Of a stretch of 7,708 nucleotides of DNA, positions 6,007 to 7,708 are shown in pieces; the first letter of the stretch is position 1, and every line of letters starts with the position of its first letter. The stretch is from an uncultured Porphyromonadaceae bacterium (lineage in GTDB: Bacteria > Bacteroidota > Bacteroidia > Bacteroidales > Muribaculaceae). Location of the stretch: contig CAMWLX010000159.1 of NCBI GenBank assembly GCA_947175225.1, positions 1 through 7,708 of the forward strand, read 5' to 3'. Below the pieces are notes generated by a model. The model was given only the letters and a program-made list of their open reading frames with translations. It was not told the origin of the DNA and did not search any database. The position numbers were made by a program, and so were the translations under genes.

Positions 6007-7708
6007 ATGAATAAGCAACATAGGCTAAAAACGATTTTGACATTGGCTGCAGCTATATCTGCAGGAATCTTTTATGCCACCGCACAATCACCGGAAGAAC
6101 CTGCTGCTACTGCTCAGACTGAGACTACAGCAGAGGGGGAGACTCTTTCTCCATCGGAGATTGCATTGAATGCCATGACTGAAGAATACAAGATTCTAAA
6201 GGAACTCCAGTATGAAGGAGAAGAAGAATCTGCATTCTATCCTCAGGTCATGAACATGTATCTCACAGCCACTAAAGCTCTGGAACTTGCACAAGATGAA
6301 AGCCAGAAAACGCAAGTGAAAAATGTGATCATGGACATCAACGGCCAGCTGCTCAAAGGCGCTTTCTACTATTCAAATAGCGGAGACCAGCGTCAGCTTG
6401 CCAACTTTGCAAGAGCTTACATCGACTCACAAAGACTTCCAATCTTCACTGACGATGACTTCAAACGTGATCCACGCTTCTATCCTACCCTTGTCTACGT
6501 GGCTGCTTCAGATGCTTACAATTCCGGCAACTTCGACTTGGCAAAAGACTATTTCGACATCTATCTTGCTACAGGAGAAGAAAAGATGCGCCATCAGGTA
6601 AGCACCTTCATGGGGCAAGCCTGCATCAACACCAAAGACTATCTGAAGGGTCTCAATACGCTGAGCAATGCTGCCATCCTTTATCCTGACGACTATCAAC
6701 TCGTAGCGATGGGCATCCAGTGCTGCATCGACGGAGGATATGCCGACCGTATCCAGCCCCTTCTTGACCGGGCTCTCCTTATGAAACCCGGTGATGAACA
6801 GCTTCTCAACGTGCAGGCTCAAGTGTACGAATCTACTCATGACTATAAGAAGGCTCTTGATATCTACAATCAGATTGCGGAGCTTCATCCAAACAGTCTT
6901 GAGAACACCCAGCGCATAGCTACATGCTACTATAATTTGGGCGCAGACTTCTACAACAAGTCAATCATGGAGGAAGATGAGAAGACTGCAAAGAAAAACC
7001 GCCGTCAGAGCCGTGCATATTTCGAATCAGCCTCTCAATATCTCGAGCAGATTCTTGCCACCAAGCCTAACGACAAGCAGTATCTAAGGGCCCTTGGCAT
7101 CACATACGGCTATCTTGACAATAAAGACAAGTTTGATGAAATCAACGTGCGTCTTGGCGCACTCGGCGAGAAGCCGCTTGCTATGGGAGAAATGCCGGAG
7201 ATAATGAACGGTCCTCTCGCTGTCAGCGGAGGAAATGAGGCCACGACATCTTCAATCGCAGCCCCCTCATATGAAGAATTTGCTAAGAAATTCATCGAAG
7301 AAAAGCTTGGCGAATGGGCAAAGCGAGGAGAATTCGAAAAGATCGAAGACTATCAGAAGCGCGTCACAGAGGGTGGACTCCAGAACGAATATGAGAGGCT
7401 AAATGCTGAGGCAGAAAAGACATATCTTGATAAATATGCATTCTCTTTTGTGCCCCGCGACCTTGAACTCCAGCCATACGACCCCTCCAACGAGACATAT
7501 CTTATCAGGACTCCTTATGGGGATGCAACCATCAAGGTACCTCTAAAAAACAAAGAGGCTGAAATGTTTAAGAGTGCATGGACCAACAACAACGTTGAAA
7601 TCCGCGCTCCACGCTATATGATCGACAACGATAAAGATGCTCTTGCCTCAATAACATTAAAGACTGCCATCGGAAAAAGCTACTCCTATGACTCCAACAA
7701 AGCGTTGT
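6007..7708 (+). CDS. Secreted TPR protein sharing a module with its neighbour (3' end cut by window)
   Basis: The frame opens at ATG 6007 and is still open at the window edge, giving 567 complete codons; the C-terminus is missing. A Sec signal peptide is visible (MNKQHRLKTILTLAAAISAG, then IFYATA with likely cleavage after A26). A low-complexity Ala/Thr/Glu stretch follows to about residue 50. Residues about 55-370 are helical with TPR-type repeats, clearest at 160-193 (DAYNSGNFDLAKDYFDIYL) and 267-300 (YKKALDIYNQIAELHPNS). Residues about 421-567 form a different domain with EWAKR at 436, EDYQKRV at 447-453 and YDPSNE at 491-496, recognisably related to the middle domain of the upstream propeller protein. 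The gene lies 97 bases downstream with no evident promoter of its own, so co-transcription is likely. No enzymatic motif is visible. A role as a periplasmic scaffold or protein-binding partner of the upstream product is inference. Confidence 0.88.
   Translation, partial: MNKQHRLKTILTLAAAISAGIFYATAQSPEEPAATAQTETTAEGETLSPSEIALNAMTEEYKILKELQYEGEEESAFYPQVMNMYLTATKALELAQDESQKTQVKNVIMDINGQLLKGAFYYSNSGDQRQLANFARAYIDSQRLPIFTDDDFKRDPRFYPTLVYVAASDAYNSGNFDLAKDYFDIYLATGEEKMRHQVSTFMGQACINTKDYLKGLNTLSNAAILYPDDYQLVAMGIQCCIDGGYADRIQPLLDRALLMKPGDEQLLNVQAQVYESTHDYKKALDIYNQIAELHPNSLENTQRIATCYYNLGADFYNKSIMEEDEKTAKKNRRQSRAYFESASQYLEQILATKPNDKQYLRALGITYGYLDNKDKFDEINVRLGALGEKPLAMGEMPEIMNGPLAVSGGNEATTSSIAAPSYEEFAKKFIEEKLGEWAKRGEFEKIEDYQKRVTEGGLQNEYERLNAEAEKTYLDKYAFSFVPRDLELQPYDPSNETYLIRTPYGDATIKVPLKNKEAEMFKSAWTNNNVEIRAPRYMIDNDKDALASITLKTAIGKSYSYDSNKAL

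Overview
The window looks like a chromosomal segment from the Bacteroidota, most likely order Bacteroidales. The supporting evidence is protein-level resemblance, the absence of Shine-Dalgarno sequences before well-defined starts, and a perfect Bacteroides-type -7 promoter element (TAnnTTTG) at 3722-3729. A Muribaculaceae-like gut commensal is my guess, not something the sequence proves. All supported genes are on the + strand. I see no mobile element, CRISPR array, tRNA or rRNA, and no intergenic gap reaches 300 bases.

Layout: (1) 5-367, rplS, ribosomal protein L19, closed by a strong intrinsic terminator at 390-428. (2) 485-1474, rsgA, the circularly permuted GTPase of 30S subunit maturation. 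(3) 1561-3588, a lipoprotein type I pullulanase (GH13 with an N-terminal CBM48-like domain), closed by a hairpin terminator at 3614-3652. (4) A roughly 170-base regulatory gap with a good promoter, followed at once by three tandem copies of an 18-bp unit at 3740-3789. These repeats would make up most of the 5' leader of the next gene. (5) 3825-5909, a secreted protein with a WD40-like beta-propeller, a middle domain and a C-terminal domain resembling OmpA. (6) 6007 to the window edge, a secreted TPR protein, cut off by the window.

The first three genes are ordinary: two translation or ribosome-assembly genes and one starch/glycogen-debranching enzyme. The last two are the interesting part. 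They are adjacent and co-oriented, with no recognisable promoter between them. Both carry Sec signal peptides. They also share a divergent module of about 125-130 residues, marked by EWxK...E(D/E)YQxRV and, 35-38 residues after that V, YDxxNE. In one protein the module follows a beta-propeller, in the other it follows TPR repeats. This suggests a two-gene envelope unit whose products work together, with the OmpA-like end as a possible peptidoglycan anchor. I do not recognise a characterised function for either protein.
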